Assembly: GCA_937897585.1 (NCBI GenBank) | Contig: CALCNY010000217.1 | Location: forward strand, 1-7,967 | Direction of reading: 5' to 3' | DNA length: 7,967 nucleotides | Source: an uncultured Chitinophagaceae bacterium | Lineage (GTDB): Bacteria > Bacteroidota > Bacteroidia > Chitinophagales > Chitinophagaceae | Shown: one piece after another, positions 6,001-7,967 of the stretch | Numbering within the stretch: position 1 is the first letter of the stretch | Layout: each line of letters opens with the position of its first letter | The notes under the pieces: model-generated | Told to the model about the DNA's origin: nothing | What the model saw: the letters and a program-made list of their open reading frames with translations, nothing else | Database searches by the model: none | Position numbers and translations under genes: made by a program

Positions 6001-7880
6001 GACAATGTTATTGTTGAAGTTTCAGAAGCACAAGAATTTGAAACAGAAATACCTGTGATGCTATAAGTTGGGGTATTAAAGGAGATAAAAATCAATCCGC
6101 CACCACCAGTTCCACCAGTTGTAGAACCAGAGGATGTTCTCGTTGCACCACTTCCTCCTCCTCCATAATTACTACCCACATTACCATTGGTGTTTCCAGT
6201 TACACCGGCACCACCACTACCTCCATAATTCCCATTACCTGTACCCGCAACACCTGTACCTGAACCTGCAGTTCCTGCGCCAGACTCGCCGCCTGCACCG
6301 CCACCGCCACCAGATGTACTTCCACTTGTTGCACCCCCTGCACCGCCGGCATTTTTTGTTGTACCTGTAGAGTTTGTAGTTGTACCACCCGCTCCGCCTG
6401 TAGTTATATTACTGGCAACTCCAGTTCCTCCAGCTGCAATTACTGTACTCGTATTAAATGTTGTATTACCTCCGTTATTCCCTGCTGTACCTCCAGATCC
6501 AATTGTATAACTATAAGCCGTACCCGGAGTAACAGAAACAACACTACTTGCATAAGCACCACCACCGCCACCACCAGCTTGACCTATTGATGATCTTGAA
6601 CCACCACCACCACCGGCACCCCATGCTTCTACTTTAATACTGGTTACACCTGGAGGAGGTGTAAAACTTCCTGAGGCTGTAAATAATGTATTATTAATTG
6701 TAATTGCACTGCTTGTAAACGCTGAATTACCTGGGCCAGTTCCGCCGCCATTGTTGCCAAACCAAGAAATCGCTTCATACACTATATCAAAAACTAAATT
6801 ATTACTACCAGCCGATAAAGGAGTAGTATAACCTGCTCCGGCATTGTTAGATGCGGTAACAGAAAATGTATAAGTACCCGTATCTCCTGGGTTAACGGTT
6901 CCCACATCCTGGCGAACATGATAATCAGACCAGCCATTCCATTTTACCCCAATATTTAAATCTCTGCCGGTTGAATCTTTCCATACAGCTGTACCTATGT
7001 TTTTCACTTTCACAATTACAGAACGCGTTTCGCCTGGAGTCCAGTTTAACGAACCAAAGTCAGCTGAAATAAACTGACTTTTATAAGTAACTTGATTGTA
7101 TGTTAAAGAGACATAACCGCCGGCTCCCGAGCCGCCGGTTCTTGTACCAGAGCCGTTACAATAACTTCCGCTACCTCCACCACCATAATTCACACCCGTT
7201 GATCCATTAGTATTTGTGGTTACACTTGCACCACCTGTTCCTGGATTGGATGTAATTCCTGAATTACCAGTTCCTGCGGTATTACCAGAAGCTGCACCCC
7301 CAGCTAGACCAGAGCCTGTGCCCGGACCTGCAGCGCCACCACCTGCATTTGCATTACCTGAACTAGCCCCACTTCCTCCATTACCCCCAGACGCTGTTAT
7401 AGAGCCAACGCAACTTGCCGCTGCTCCACCAGCTCCAGCTGACGATCCACTTGTTGCACCGCCGCCGCCTTTTGCAAGTACAGTAGTTGTTGAACTGAAC
7501 CATGAATCACCACCTGCAGCACCTGCGCCACCGCCAGTTCCTACTGTAATTGTGTATGATGTTCCTGGAACAACCGCAACTGATGATTGTGCAAAGGCAC
7601 CACCACCGCCGCCCGTTCCTCGAGCAGCTATCGTTGTTGTGAGACCGCCACCACCGGCGCCCCAGCAACTTGCGGTTACTGAAGTTACGCCTACCGGACA
7701 AACCCAAGTAGTTGTAGTGGTGAAGTTCTGAGTTGTCTGCGCAAAACTTGCTACAGAAAATGTCAGCATACCCATCCAAAGCAAAATGGCCCCTAACAAT
7801 GTAGTGGCTTTCATTAAGCTGTTTTTTTGGAATGTACTTCCGGCAGTTTTTGGCAAACCGGTGTGAATCCATGAGTTCAT
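1..7880 (-). CDS. Giant modular secreted/cell-surface protein, C-terminus beyond window (partial)
   Basis: One uninterrupted minus-strand frame runs from the ATG at 7880-7878 to the window edge (last whole codon 5-3), at least 2,626 residues. I translated it throughout and met no stop. It has a Sec signal peptide followed by two glycine-rich domains flanking an FW/CARDB-like Ig domain, then a long chain of Ig-like, PKD/SprB-like, YDG, MBG and jelly-roll modules. Composition is dominated by Thr, Ser, Ala, Gly and Asn with few charged residues, as in Bacteroidota surface adhesins. Most Ig modules carry two Cys placed to form an intradomain disulfide, fitting an extracytoplasmic location. No enzymatic domain was recognised. 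Adhesion or surface coating, with T9SS export, is inferred from the module set; the sorting domain that would confirm it lies outside the window. The frame also stays open upstream of 7880 to the window end, so a more distal start cannot be excluded, although that stretch looks AT-rich and non-coding. The specific gene is not recognised. Confidence 0.93.
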   Translation of the reverse strand, partial: MNSWIHTGLPKTAGSTFQKNSLMKATTLLGAILLWMGMLTFSVASFAQTTQNFTTTTTWVCPVGVTSVTASCWGAGGGGLTTTIAARGTGGGGGAFAQSSVAVVPGTSYTITVGTGGGAGAAGGDSWFSSTTTVLAKGGGGATSGSSAGAGGAAASCVGSITASGGNGGSGASSGNANAGGGAAGPGTGSGLAGGAASGNTAGTGNSGITSNPGTGGASVTTNTNGSTGVNYGGGGSGSYCNGSGTRTGGSGAGGYVSLTYNQVTYKSQFISADFGSLNWTPGETRSVIVKVKNIGTAVWKDSTGRDLNIGVKWNGWSDYHVRQDVGTVNPGDTGTYTFSVTASNNAGAGYTTPLSAGSNNLVFDIVYEAISWFGNNGGGTGPGNSAFTSSAITINNTLFTASGSFTPPPGVTSIKVEAWGAGGGGGSRSSIGQAGGGGGGAYASSVVSVTPGTAYSYTIGSGGTAGNNGGNTTFNTSTVIAAGGTGVASNITTGGAGGTTTNSTGTTKNAGGAGGATSGSTSGGGGGAGGESGAGTAGSGTGVAGTGNGNYGGSGGAGVTGNTNGNVGSNYGGGGSGATRTSSGSTTGGTGGGGLIFISFNTPTYSITGISVSNSCASETSTITLSANASSLPVGSYTVTYNLTGSNTASSSTASFTVTTAGSGSFSTAALANTGTTTITITQIASTSGSVNCTSILSANNTASFTTNAKPTASISGTATGCSPVSLTASGGVSYLWSGGDNSTSATNSFTTSNTYTVTVTASNGCTNTASQAVTILAAPGAVTASASANASCGTTTVNLTGSATGATAGTIAFQGFEASGSTVTYAAVGGATKSGTSASGDRPASVSFVNGGAGSYWINNGTATITTANITGLSGYSTKKVSLNLASFSIGSTGNGADASDVVTVAISLNGGTTYSDELSVNGGATGNSYWSFTSGTGVATTTYDGLNSATAFAPTGGGARTTDGYGLIEINLPDTCSQVRIKITMVNNSNSEAWLVDDITLTGTQMRYSWTSDPVGFTSGFQNPSGVSVSATTIYTLTATNAAGCSATDTAKVTINTLPSAPTGTAGSRCGAGTVALSATPGSGETIDWYAAATGGTALSSGSTSYTTSSISSTTNFYAQARNTTTGCVSSTRTAIAATINALPTAAITGSTTGCSPLSLTASGGTSYSWNGGSATTSATNSFTSSGTYTVTVTDGNGCTNTASQTITLNPAPTSVTASGSASSVCTGGSVNLTSSATSNSSTAATLINENFNGATNTWVKTNNTSGGTTAVNGRSAWLLVNSGTTHGSTPEVISSNDNSQFYFSSSDTTGANTVVTNTILESPSFSTVGLNAASLSFYHYYKDYDATDSIRVLISTDGGTNWTRIYLSASSVGAANAFVNQVVSLNSYVGFANVKLRFNYNAKWAWYWNIDNVSVTGTYTSAPAATFAWTSSPAGFTSALQNPTSVSVSANTVYTVTATNSYGCTATATASVTTIALPSAPTGTPGSRCGTGTVALSATPGAGETIDWYAAATGGTALSSGSTSYTTTSISANTTYYAEARNTTTGCVSSSRTAVLATVNALPTAPSGTNGSVCVSGTVNISATVSAGVTVDWYAASTGGTALSSGSTSYTTPNISSTTTYYAEARNSTTGCLSASRTAVTATVNTLPSSPTGTAGSRCGTGTVSLSATPGTGETIDWYAASTGGTVLTGGTGVTSFTTPSISVTTTYYAQARNSTTGCLAASRTAVTATVNAVPSAPSGTPGSRCGTGTVALSATPGTGETIDWYAAATGGTVLSGGTGVTSFTTPSISANTTYYAEARNTTTGCVSATRTAVLATVNTAPTISNQSSSSNYGVATTYNITATNATSFAATGLPTGISLNTTTGVLTVASSALPGVYSISVTVTATGGCTANATVTYTRNTATLTITGLTGINKEYDRTTTATASGTAILSGVIGSDVVTLGGTPAYSFVSANAGTAVSITTTGYTISGANAANYTLTQPTLSANITTKALTITGLTATDKIYNGTTAATVTGTAALSGVISPDVVTLGGTPSYVFTSANVGTPVNITTTGFTISGANSANYSLTQPALSANITAKTLTITANNASSCYGYGYTLGTTAFTSSGLVSPQTIGGVTLTSAGADFAANLGTYPIVPSAATGGTFTASNYNISYVNGTLTVNDVPSFSADPSATNVSYCLNATATALTVTASAGSGTITNYKWYSNTVSSSFGGTLVSTVTSSATTSSYTPSTSVAGVLYYYCVVTNSNGCTLESNPSGAITVNALPTTVSVSGGGTFCNSTILTASNGSSGTIYFQGTTSGGTSTATPSSAESVSTSGTYYFRAQSAAGCWGTEGSAVVTITAPVVTSVEICQGGSGSLGATGTCNAVNNQNTGATNATTGANATGIGTLAWTSPNNAASNDNLYATAAVNNLTTNYLRTTGYGFNLASDAVIGGIVVTIGRFQSATGGGNDVRDVEVKMLKAGALVGSNYAATATEWPTTEGAASYGTGTTDLWGTTWTAADINASNFGVSLYVNSTNNRTASVDYMQVTVYYSLPGNLNWYTASSGGTFLGTGASFNPVGVTGSGLSNTNTAGTTAFYVECARNTGCRGAGTFKINANNPASVAITSDDADNIICNGTSVT
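3..71 (-). other. Start of a further Ig-like domain, cut by the window edge (residues 2604-2626)
   Basis: The last 23 residues visible include PASVAITSDDADNIICNG followed by TSV. The A.VAI.......IC.GTSVT pattern is the usual opening of another Ig/PKD-like repeat in this phylum, so the repeat region continues beyond base 1. Too little is present to name the family. Confidence 0.5.
72..839 (-). other. Ig_7-like domain interrupted by an inserted domain, instance 3
   Basis: The N-terminal part has VVTSVEICQGGSGSLGATG. The C-terminal part (72-266) has LPGNLNWYTASSGGTFLGTG, NTAGTTAFYVECARNTGCR and GAGTFKINANN. Put together they follow the Ig_7 plan (C..GSGSLGAT ... xNWY.AS.GGT.L.TG ... T.FYVE.ARN.GC). 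They are separated by about 148 residues (267-710). The break lies between the first Cys strand and the N-W-Y strand, as in instances 1 and 2. Confidence 0.6.
267..710 (-). other. Inserted beta-rich domain 3 (about 148 residues)
   Basis: It begins GTLAWTSPNNAASNDNLYAT and has YLRTTGYGFNLASDAVIGGI, VVTIGRFQSAT, NDVRDVEVKMLKAGALVG, ATATEWPTT, YGTGTTDLWGTTWTAADINA, SNFGVSLYVNS and a final ASVDYMQVTVYYS strand. I do not recognise a named family. It is clearly different from inserted domains 1 and 2. The D-V-.-V strands, W-G turn and V-D-.-.-.-V-T-V-Y-Y ending indicate a jelly-roll-like sandwich. Confidence 0.5.
840..1079 (-). other. Ig-like domain, short Ig_7-related (80 residues, 2268-2347)
   Basis: It starts LPTTVSVSGGGTFCNSTI and continues LTASNGSSGTIYFQGTTSGG, SVSTSGTYYFRAQSAAGCW and a closing SAVVTITA strand. 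C...ILTAS.......IY.QG....G, then GTYYFRA.S..GCW is the repeat common in Bacteroidota gliding/adhesion proteins; it has phenylalanine and glutamine where the Ig_7 array has D-W-Y. Two Cys are placed to pair. Confidence 0.65.
1080..1388 (-). other. Ig-like domain (103 residues, 2165-2267)
   Basis: It starts DVPSFSADPSATNVSYCLNA and has LTVTASAGSGTITNYKWYSN, GTLVSTVTSSATTSSYTPS and GVLYYYCVVTNSNGCTLES. C...A..L.V.A....... Y.WY......... Y.P......YYY.VVTN..GC is a general extracellular Ig-like pattern of this phylum. Three Cys are visible (SYCL, YYCV, GCTL), one more than in the Ig_7 copies. Confidence 0.65.
1389..1640 (-). other. MBG-like domain (84 residues, 2081-2164)
   Basis: It starts KTLTITANNASSCYGYGYTL and continues TTAFTSSGLVSPQTIGGVTL, NLGTYPIVPSAATGG and NYNISYVNGTLTVN. 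The order L.ITA.......YG......S.GL.........L.......LGTYPI..S......NY.I.YVNGTLTV is the MBG (mucin-binding-gamma-like) signature that commonly follows YDG domains. The family name does not prove mucin binding here. Confidence 0.7.
1641..1901 (-). repeat. YDG-like domain 2 (87 residues, 1994-2080)
   Basis: It reads KALTITGLTATDKIYNGTT, ALSGVISPDVVTLGGTP, YVFTSANVGTPVNITTTG, FTISGANSANYSLTQP and LSANITA. It has the same period of 261 bases and the same strand order as domain 1. The motif is Y2008-N2009-G2010, with Asn replacing Asp, so neither copy has a canonical YDG. Confidence 0.78.
1902..2162 (-). repeat. YDG-like domain 1 (87 residues, 1907-1993)
   Basis: It reads LTITGLTGINKEYDRTTTA, SGTAILSGVIGSDVVTLGG, AYSFVSANAGTAVSIT, GYTISGANAANYTLTQP and LSANITT. 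The layout K.YDG(T)T.A.. then LSGV...D.V.L......F...N.G..V.IT..G..ISGA.A.NY.L is that of the YDG family found in large bacterial adhesins. The name motif here is Y1921-D1922-R1923, with Arg replacing Gly. It is an exact-length tandem copy of the next domain. Confidence 0.75.
2163..2408 (-). other. Putative-Ig (He_PIG-like) domain (residues 1825-1906)
   Basis: It contains APTISNQSSSSNYGVATTY, ATSFAATGLPTGISLNTTTG and VLTVASSALPGVYSISVTVT, then GGCTANATVTYTR. The motif LP.G[IL]SLN..TGVL...... G.Y.[IF].V.A is the signature of He_PIG-type Ig domains, which are structural spacers or sugar/protein-binding modules in bacterial surface proteins. Confidence 0.65.
2409..2669 (-). repeat. Ig_7-like repeat copy E (87 residues)
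   Basis: It starts VPSAPSGTPGSRCGTGT and shares the long loop VLSGGTGVTSFTT with copy D, but its ending NTTTGCVSATRTAVLATVN groups with copy B. Cys1750 and Cys1810. It is the last copy; the next domain begins APTISNQSSS at 2408. Confidence 0.8.
2670..2930 (-). repeat. Ig_7-like repeat copy D (87 residues)
   Basis: It starts LPSSPTGTAGSRCGTGT and carries a two-residue-longer loop, VLTGGTGVTSFTT, in place of the ALSSGSTSYTT of A, B and C. The ending NSTTGCLAASRTAVTATVNA groups with copy C. Cys1663 and Cys1723. Confidence 0.8.
2931..3185 (-). repeat. Ig_7-like repeat copy C, divergent first half (85 residues)
   Basis: It starts LPTAPSGTNGSVCVSGTVN and reads ISATVSAGVTVDWYAAS where the other copies have a near-constant SRCGTGTVALSATPGTGETI. 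From DWYAAS onward it matches its neighbours closely and its ending NSTTGCLSASRTAVTATVN matches copy D. Cys1578 and Cys1636 are retained, so the fold should be intact. Confidence 0.8.
3186..3440 (-). repeat. Ig_7-like repeat copy B (85 residues)
   Basis: Last part of composite unit 2 and first member of the contiguous array. It starts LPSAPTGTPGSRCGTGT and ends NTTTGCVSSSRTAVLATVNA, with Cys1493 and Cys1551. Its first half and middle resemble copy A, while its last third is nearly the same as copy E. Confidence 0.8.
3441..4235 (-). other. Ig-like domain interrupted by an inserted beta-sandwich, instance 2
   Basis: The N-terminal part has SVTASGSASSVCTGGSVNLT. The C-terminal part (3441-3605) has FAWTSSPAGFTSALQNPTS, VSVSANTVYTVTATNSYGCT and a closing ATASVTTIA strand. 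The halves align with those of instance 1 and are separated at the same point by about 176 residues (3606-4133). The short A/T/S-rich joints on each side (SNSSTAAT; TYTSAPAAT) look like linkers. Confidence 0.65.
3606..4133 (-). other. Inserted choice-of-anchor/cleaved-adhesin-like domain 2 (about 176 residues)
   Basis: It begins LINENFNGATNTWVKTNN and continues SAWLLVNSG, VISSNDNSQFYFSSSD, ILESPSFSTVGLNAASLSFY, HHYYK-type strand (HYYKDYDATDS), IRVLISTDGGTNWTRIY, VVSLNSYVGFANVKLRFNY and WYWNIDNVSVTG. E.F...W at the start, L.SPS.....LSF...., V..STDGG..W..I and I.L....G..NV.LRF.Y.......W.IDNV.V.G form the recognisable signature of MAM-like choice-of-anchor J and cleaved-adhesin domains. These are usually found on Bacteroidota secreted proteins and are thought to bind glycans or proteins. 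Confidence 0.7.
4236..4445 (-). other. PKD/SprB-like domain, copy 2
   Basis: Seventy residues matching copy 1 almost position by position: TTGCSPLSLTASGG, TSYSWNGGS, TSATNSFTSSGTYTVTVT, then DGNGCTNTASQTITL. The D-G-N-G-C turn is closer to the canonical SprB/PKD ending than the A-S-N-G-C of copy 1. Confidence 0.65.
4446..4700 (-). repeat. Ig_7-like repeat copy A (85 residues)
   Basis: This opens LPSAPTGTAGSRCGAGT, then ALSATPGSGETIDWYAAA, TGGTALSSGSTSYTT, NFYAQARNTTTGC and closes RTAIAATINA. It resembles the 'Ig-like, CHU_C-associated' (Ig_7) family common in Bacteroidota. Cys1073 and Cys1131 probably pair. It is separated from the other four copies (2409-3440) by about 1 kb. It differs from them at N-F-Y-A-Q, where the others have T-Y-Y-A-[EQ]. 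Confidence 0.75.
4701..5540 (-). other. Ig-like domain interrupted by an inserted beta-sandwich, instance 1
   Basis: The N-terminal part has VTASASANASCGTTTVNLTG. The C-terminal part (4701-4859) has YSWTSDPVGFTSGFQNPSG, VSVSATTIYTLTATNAAGCS and a closing AKVTINT strand. Joined, these halves make an ordinary Bacteroidota Ig-like domain (C..TTVNLT ... W.S.P.GFTS..QNPS.VSVS...Y.LTAT...GC). They are separated by about 197 residues (4860-5450). The break falls between the first Cys-bearing strand pair and the Trp strand, in the loop equivalent to B-C of an Ig fold. Confidence 0.65.
4860..5450 (-). other. Inserted jelly-roll-like domain 1 (about 197 residues)
   Basis: It begins GTIAFQGFEASG and contains SVSFVNGGAGSYWINNGT, KKVSLNLASFSIGS, ADASDVVTVAISLNGGTTY, a SYWSFTSG turn, YGLIEINLPD and a final EAWLVDDITLTGT strand. 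F.GFE at the start, a lamin-like order of long beta strands, and W.VDDI.L.G at the end are typical of carbohydrate-binding-module-like or choice-of-anchor jelly-rolls. Trp997 and Asp1000-1001 lie in the closing motif. Ligand and exact family are unknown. Confidence 0.55.
5541..5750 (-). other. PKD/SprB-like domain, copy 1
   Basis: Seventy residues with ATGCSPVSLTASGG, VSYLWSGGD, NTYTVTVTASNGCTN and a closing ASQAVTI strand. The layout C..SLTASGG..Y.W..G, then Y.VTVT..NGC is that of PKD-like and SprB-type repeats in Bacteroidota gliding and adhesion proteins. The two Cys (GCSP and NGCT) are placed to pair. It is exactly the same length as copy 2 at 4236-4445. Confidence 0.65.
5751..6077 (-). 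other. Ig/PKD-like beta domain, unassigned family (residues 602-710)
   Basis: Beta-strand-rich segment starting PTYSITGISVSNSCASE and continuing SLPVGSYTVTYNLTGS, SSSTASFTVTTAGSGSF, TTTITITQIAS and ILSANNTASFTTN. The alternation of Thr/Val/Ile strands with Ser/Asn/Gly turns and two Cys (CASE and NCTS) suggest an Ig or PKD-type sandwich. Similar segments occur in large Bacteroidota adhesin-like proteins, but I cannot name the family. It links the glycine-rich N-terminal part to the Ig repeat region. Confidence 0.5.
6078..6740 (-). other. Glycine-rich domain 2 (residues 381-601)
   Basis: This is a second copy of the module in domain 1: ITINNTLFTASGSFTPPPG, then VTSIKVEAWGAGGGGG with Trp420, QAGGGGGGAYASSVVSVTPG, YSYTIGSGG, long Gly/Ser/Thr/Asn loops, SNYGGGGSG and a closing GGGGLIFISF strand. 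The order of motifs matches domain 1 closely (PGVTS, WGAGGGG, GGGA[FY]A, TPGT, Y.YTIG, NYGGGGSG), so the two arose by duplication. It contains no Cys. Its coding strand is rich in GGT/GGA/GGC codons, which makes antisense frames appear open as Pro/Ala/Thr-rich sequence. Confidence 0.8.
6600..6614. repeat. Short trinucleotide tract (ACC)5 encoding a Gly run
   Basis: Five perfect ACC units on the plus strand (GGT on the coding strand) encode part of the Gly run directly after Trp420 of glycine-rich domain 2. Slippage here would add or remove whole Gly codons and keep the frame. Confidence 0.7.
6741..7091 (-). other. FW/CARDB-like Ig-type domain between the glycine-rich domains (residues 264-380)
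   Basis: A non-repetitive beta domain lies here. It contains SADFGSLNWTPGE, SVIVKVKNIGTAVWKD, a WNGW segment, a DVGTVNPGDTGTYTFSV strand pair, and FDIVYEAISWFGNN at the end. The pattern W-x-PGE ... V-K-N-x-G-T-x-x-W is typical of NBR1 'FW' Ig-like domains and related CARDB domains, which act as structural modules in bacterial secreted proteins. Trp residues are at 280, 300, 314, 317 and 373. It is richer in charged residues than the rest of the protein. The family call rests on motif resemblance only. Confidence 0.5.
7092..7739 (-). other. Glycine-rich domain 1 (residues 48-263)
   Basis: This matches the glycine-rich module seen in Bacteroidota secreted proteins (Gly_rich_2-like, from memory). 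It has an opening strand TTTTTWVCPVGVTSVTAS, then the hallmark CWGAGGGG with Trp73, then GTGGGGGAFAQSS, VVPGTSYTITVGTGGG, long Gly/Ala/Ser/Asn runs, NYGGGGSGSYCNGSG, and a closing strand AGGYVSLTY. Unlike domain 2 it has four Cys (61, 72, 157, 241), so one or two disulfides are possible. Function is unknown; probably a compact beta-rich surface domain with poly-Gly loops. Confidence 0.8.
7740..7814 (-). other. Sec signal peptide (residues 23-47)
   Basis: Counted from the internal ATG at 7814, the peptide has the classic layout: a short basic n-region (MKATT), a hydrophobic core (LLGAILLWMGML) and a polar c-region ending SVASFA before QTT. S-F-A is an acceptable signal peptidase I site, with mature Gln48 expected. 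If translation starts at 7880, the same core is preceded by 22 extra residues (MNSWIHTG... to ...QKNSL), giving a long n-region with Lys at 11, 19 and 24. Long n-regions occur in Bacteroidota surface proteins, so both forms could work. Confidence 0.85.
7812..7828 (-). promoter_or_regulatory. Alternative in-frame start ATG (7814) behind an A7 tract
   Basis: The ATG at 7814-7812 is in frame, 22 codons after the ATG at 7880. It is preceded by a run of seven A on the minus strand (7828-7822). Bacteroidota often lack a Shine-Dalgarno sequence and favour A-rich bases upstream of the start, which this position has, and starting here gives a signal peptide of ordinary length. The upstream of 7880 (CAAAATCAAACACT) is also A-rich, so sequence alone does not decide. 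I used the longer form for the coordinates. Confidence 0.45.
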
Positions 7881-7967
7881 AGTGTTTGATTTTGAGGTAA
7901 TAAAAAAGCTTGTTATGTATAAAAAAGTACTGGAAATCACCCCAGACTTTACATTTATCTCTTTGTT
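7881..7967. other. Upstream region, AT-rich, no convincing promoter
   Basis: These 87 bases precede the ATG at 7880. The coding frame happens to stay open through them, but the sequence is AT-rich and does not look like the Ala/Thr/Gly-rich protein. A partial match to the Bacteroidota -7 element TAnnTTTG is TACTTTTT at 7929-7922 on the minus strand, but no TTG lies at the proper distance upstream, so I do not call a promoter. Confidence 0.4.
7921..7945 (-). terminator. Weak terminator-like hairpin plus U-tract upstream of the gene
   Basis: On the minus strand, CTGGGG-TGAT-TTCCAG (7945-7930) can fold into a six-pair stem, four Watson-Crick and two G-U, followed after UAC by six U (7926-7921). 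This could end a transcript arriving from a same-strand gene beyond the window edge, or be an accidental structure in the leader. The stem is short. Confidence 0.25.

Noticed and set aside
6134..6388. Overlapping plus-strand His/Leu-rich and minus-strand Gln/Val-rich open frames
   Set aside because: Both are off-frame readings of the GGT/GGA repeats in glycine-rich domain 2 and are low-complexity.
7216..7731. Plus-strand open frame of 171 residues, rich in Pro, Ala and Val
   Set aside because: It is antisense to glycine-rich domain 1. GGN and GCN codons on the coding strand read as Pro/Ala-type codons on the other strand, so the frame is open by composition. It has no recognisable domain.
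7507..7872. Minus-strand open frame of 121 residues starting near the real start
   Set aside because: It is in a different frame from the giant gene and overlaps its signal peptide and first domain. The product has Trp/Arg/Cys-rich clusters typical of a shifted read of GGT-rich DNA.
7922..7929. TACTTTTT as a Bacteroidota -7 promoter element (TAnnTTTG)
   Set aside because: The last base is wrong and no TTG lies at a suitable distance upstream. It also overlaps the U-tract of the hairpin, so it is noted only in the upstream region entry.
1..7967. A multi-gene or defence-type system
   Set aside because: Only one protein-coding gene is present, with no enzymatic, nucleic-acid-binding or toxin motif recognised. 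The window supports an unusual surface protein and no wider system.

Overview
The window is almost entirely one gene. A single reading frame on the minus strand stays open, with no stop codon, from an ATG at 7880 down to base 1, where it leaves the window. That gives at least 2,626 codons, and the C-terminus is not seen. Short open stretches in other frames, including Pro/Ala/Val-rich ones on the plus strand, are shadows of this Gly/Thr/Ser/Ala-rich frame. No tRNA, rRNA, CRISPR array, insertion sequence or second protein gene was recognised.

The product looks like a very large secreted or cell-surface protein of a Bacteroidota bacterium (Flavobacteriia, Cytophagia or Chitinophagia type). The basis is its module set: glycine-rich 'WGAGGGG' domains, Ig-like domains of the kind associated with CHU_C proteins, YDG and MBG domains, choice-of-anchor/cleaved-adhesin-like beta-sandwiches and a Sec signal peptide. 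The start region also has an A-rich leader and no obvious Shine-Dalgarno sequence, which is usual in this phylum. Such proteins normally leave the cell through the type IX secretion system (T9SS) and carry a C-terminal sorting domain. That end lies outside the window, so T9SS export is a prediction.

Layout in protein order (7880 downwards; residues counted from the ATG at 7880): N-terminal extension 1-22; signal peptide 23-47; glycine-rich domain 1 (48-263); FW/CARDB-like Ig domain (264-380); glycine-rich domain 2 (381-601); Ig-like domain (602-710); composite unit 1 (711-1145); composite unit 2 (1146-1565); three more Ig_7-like copies (1566-1824); putative-Ig (He_PIG-like) domain (1825-1906); two YDG-like domains (1907-2080); MBG-like domain (2081-2164); two Ig-like domains (2165-2347); a third Ig-like domain split by an insertion (2348-2603); and the start of another Ig-like domain (2604-2626).

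The most interesting structure is inside the protein. A composite module of about 420-435 residues (PKD/SprB-like domain, Ig domain interrupted by a beta-sandwich, Ig_7 domain) occurs twice in tandem, with different sandwiches inserted. A third Ig domain is interrupted at the equivalent place by yet another domain type. The five Ig_7-like copies show a mosaic pattern suggesting recombination between repeats. No catalytic domain was seen. The likely role is adhesion, surface display or matrix, which is inference. The 87 bases upstream of the ATG hold a weak hairpin plus U-tract but no convincing promoter. I see no multi-gene system here.
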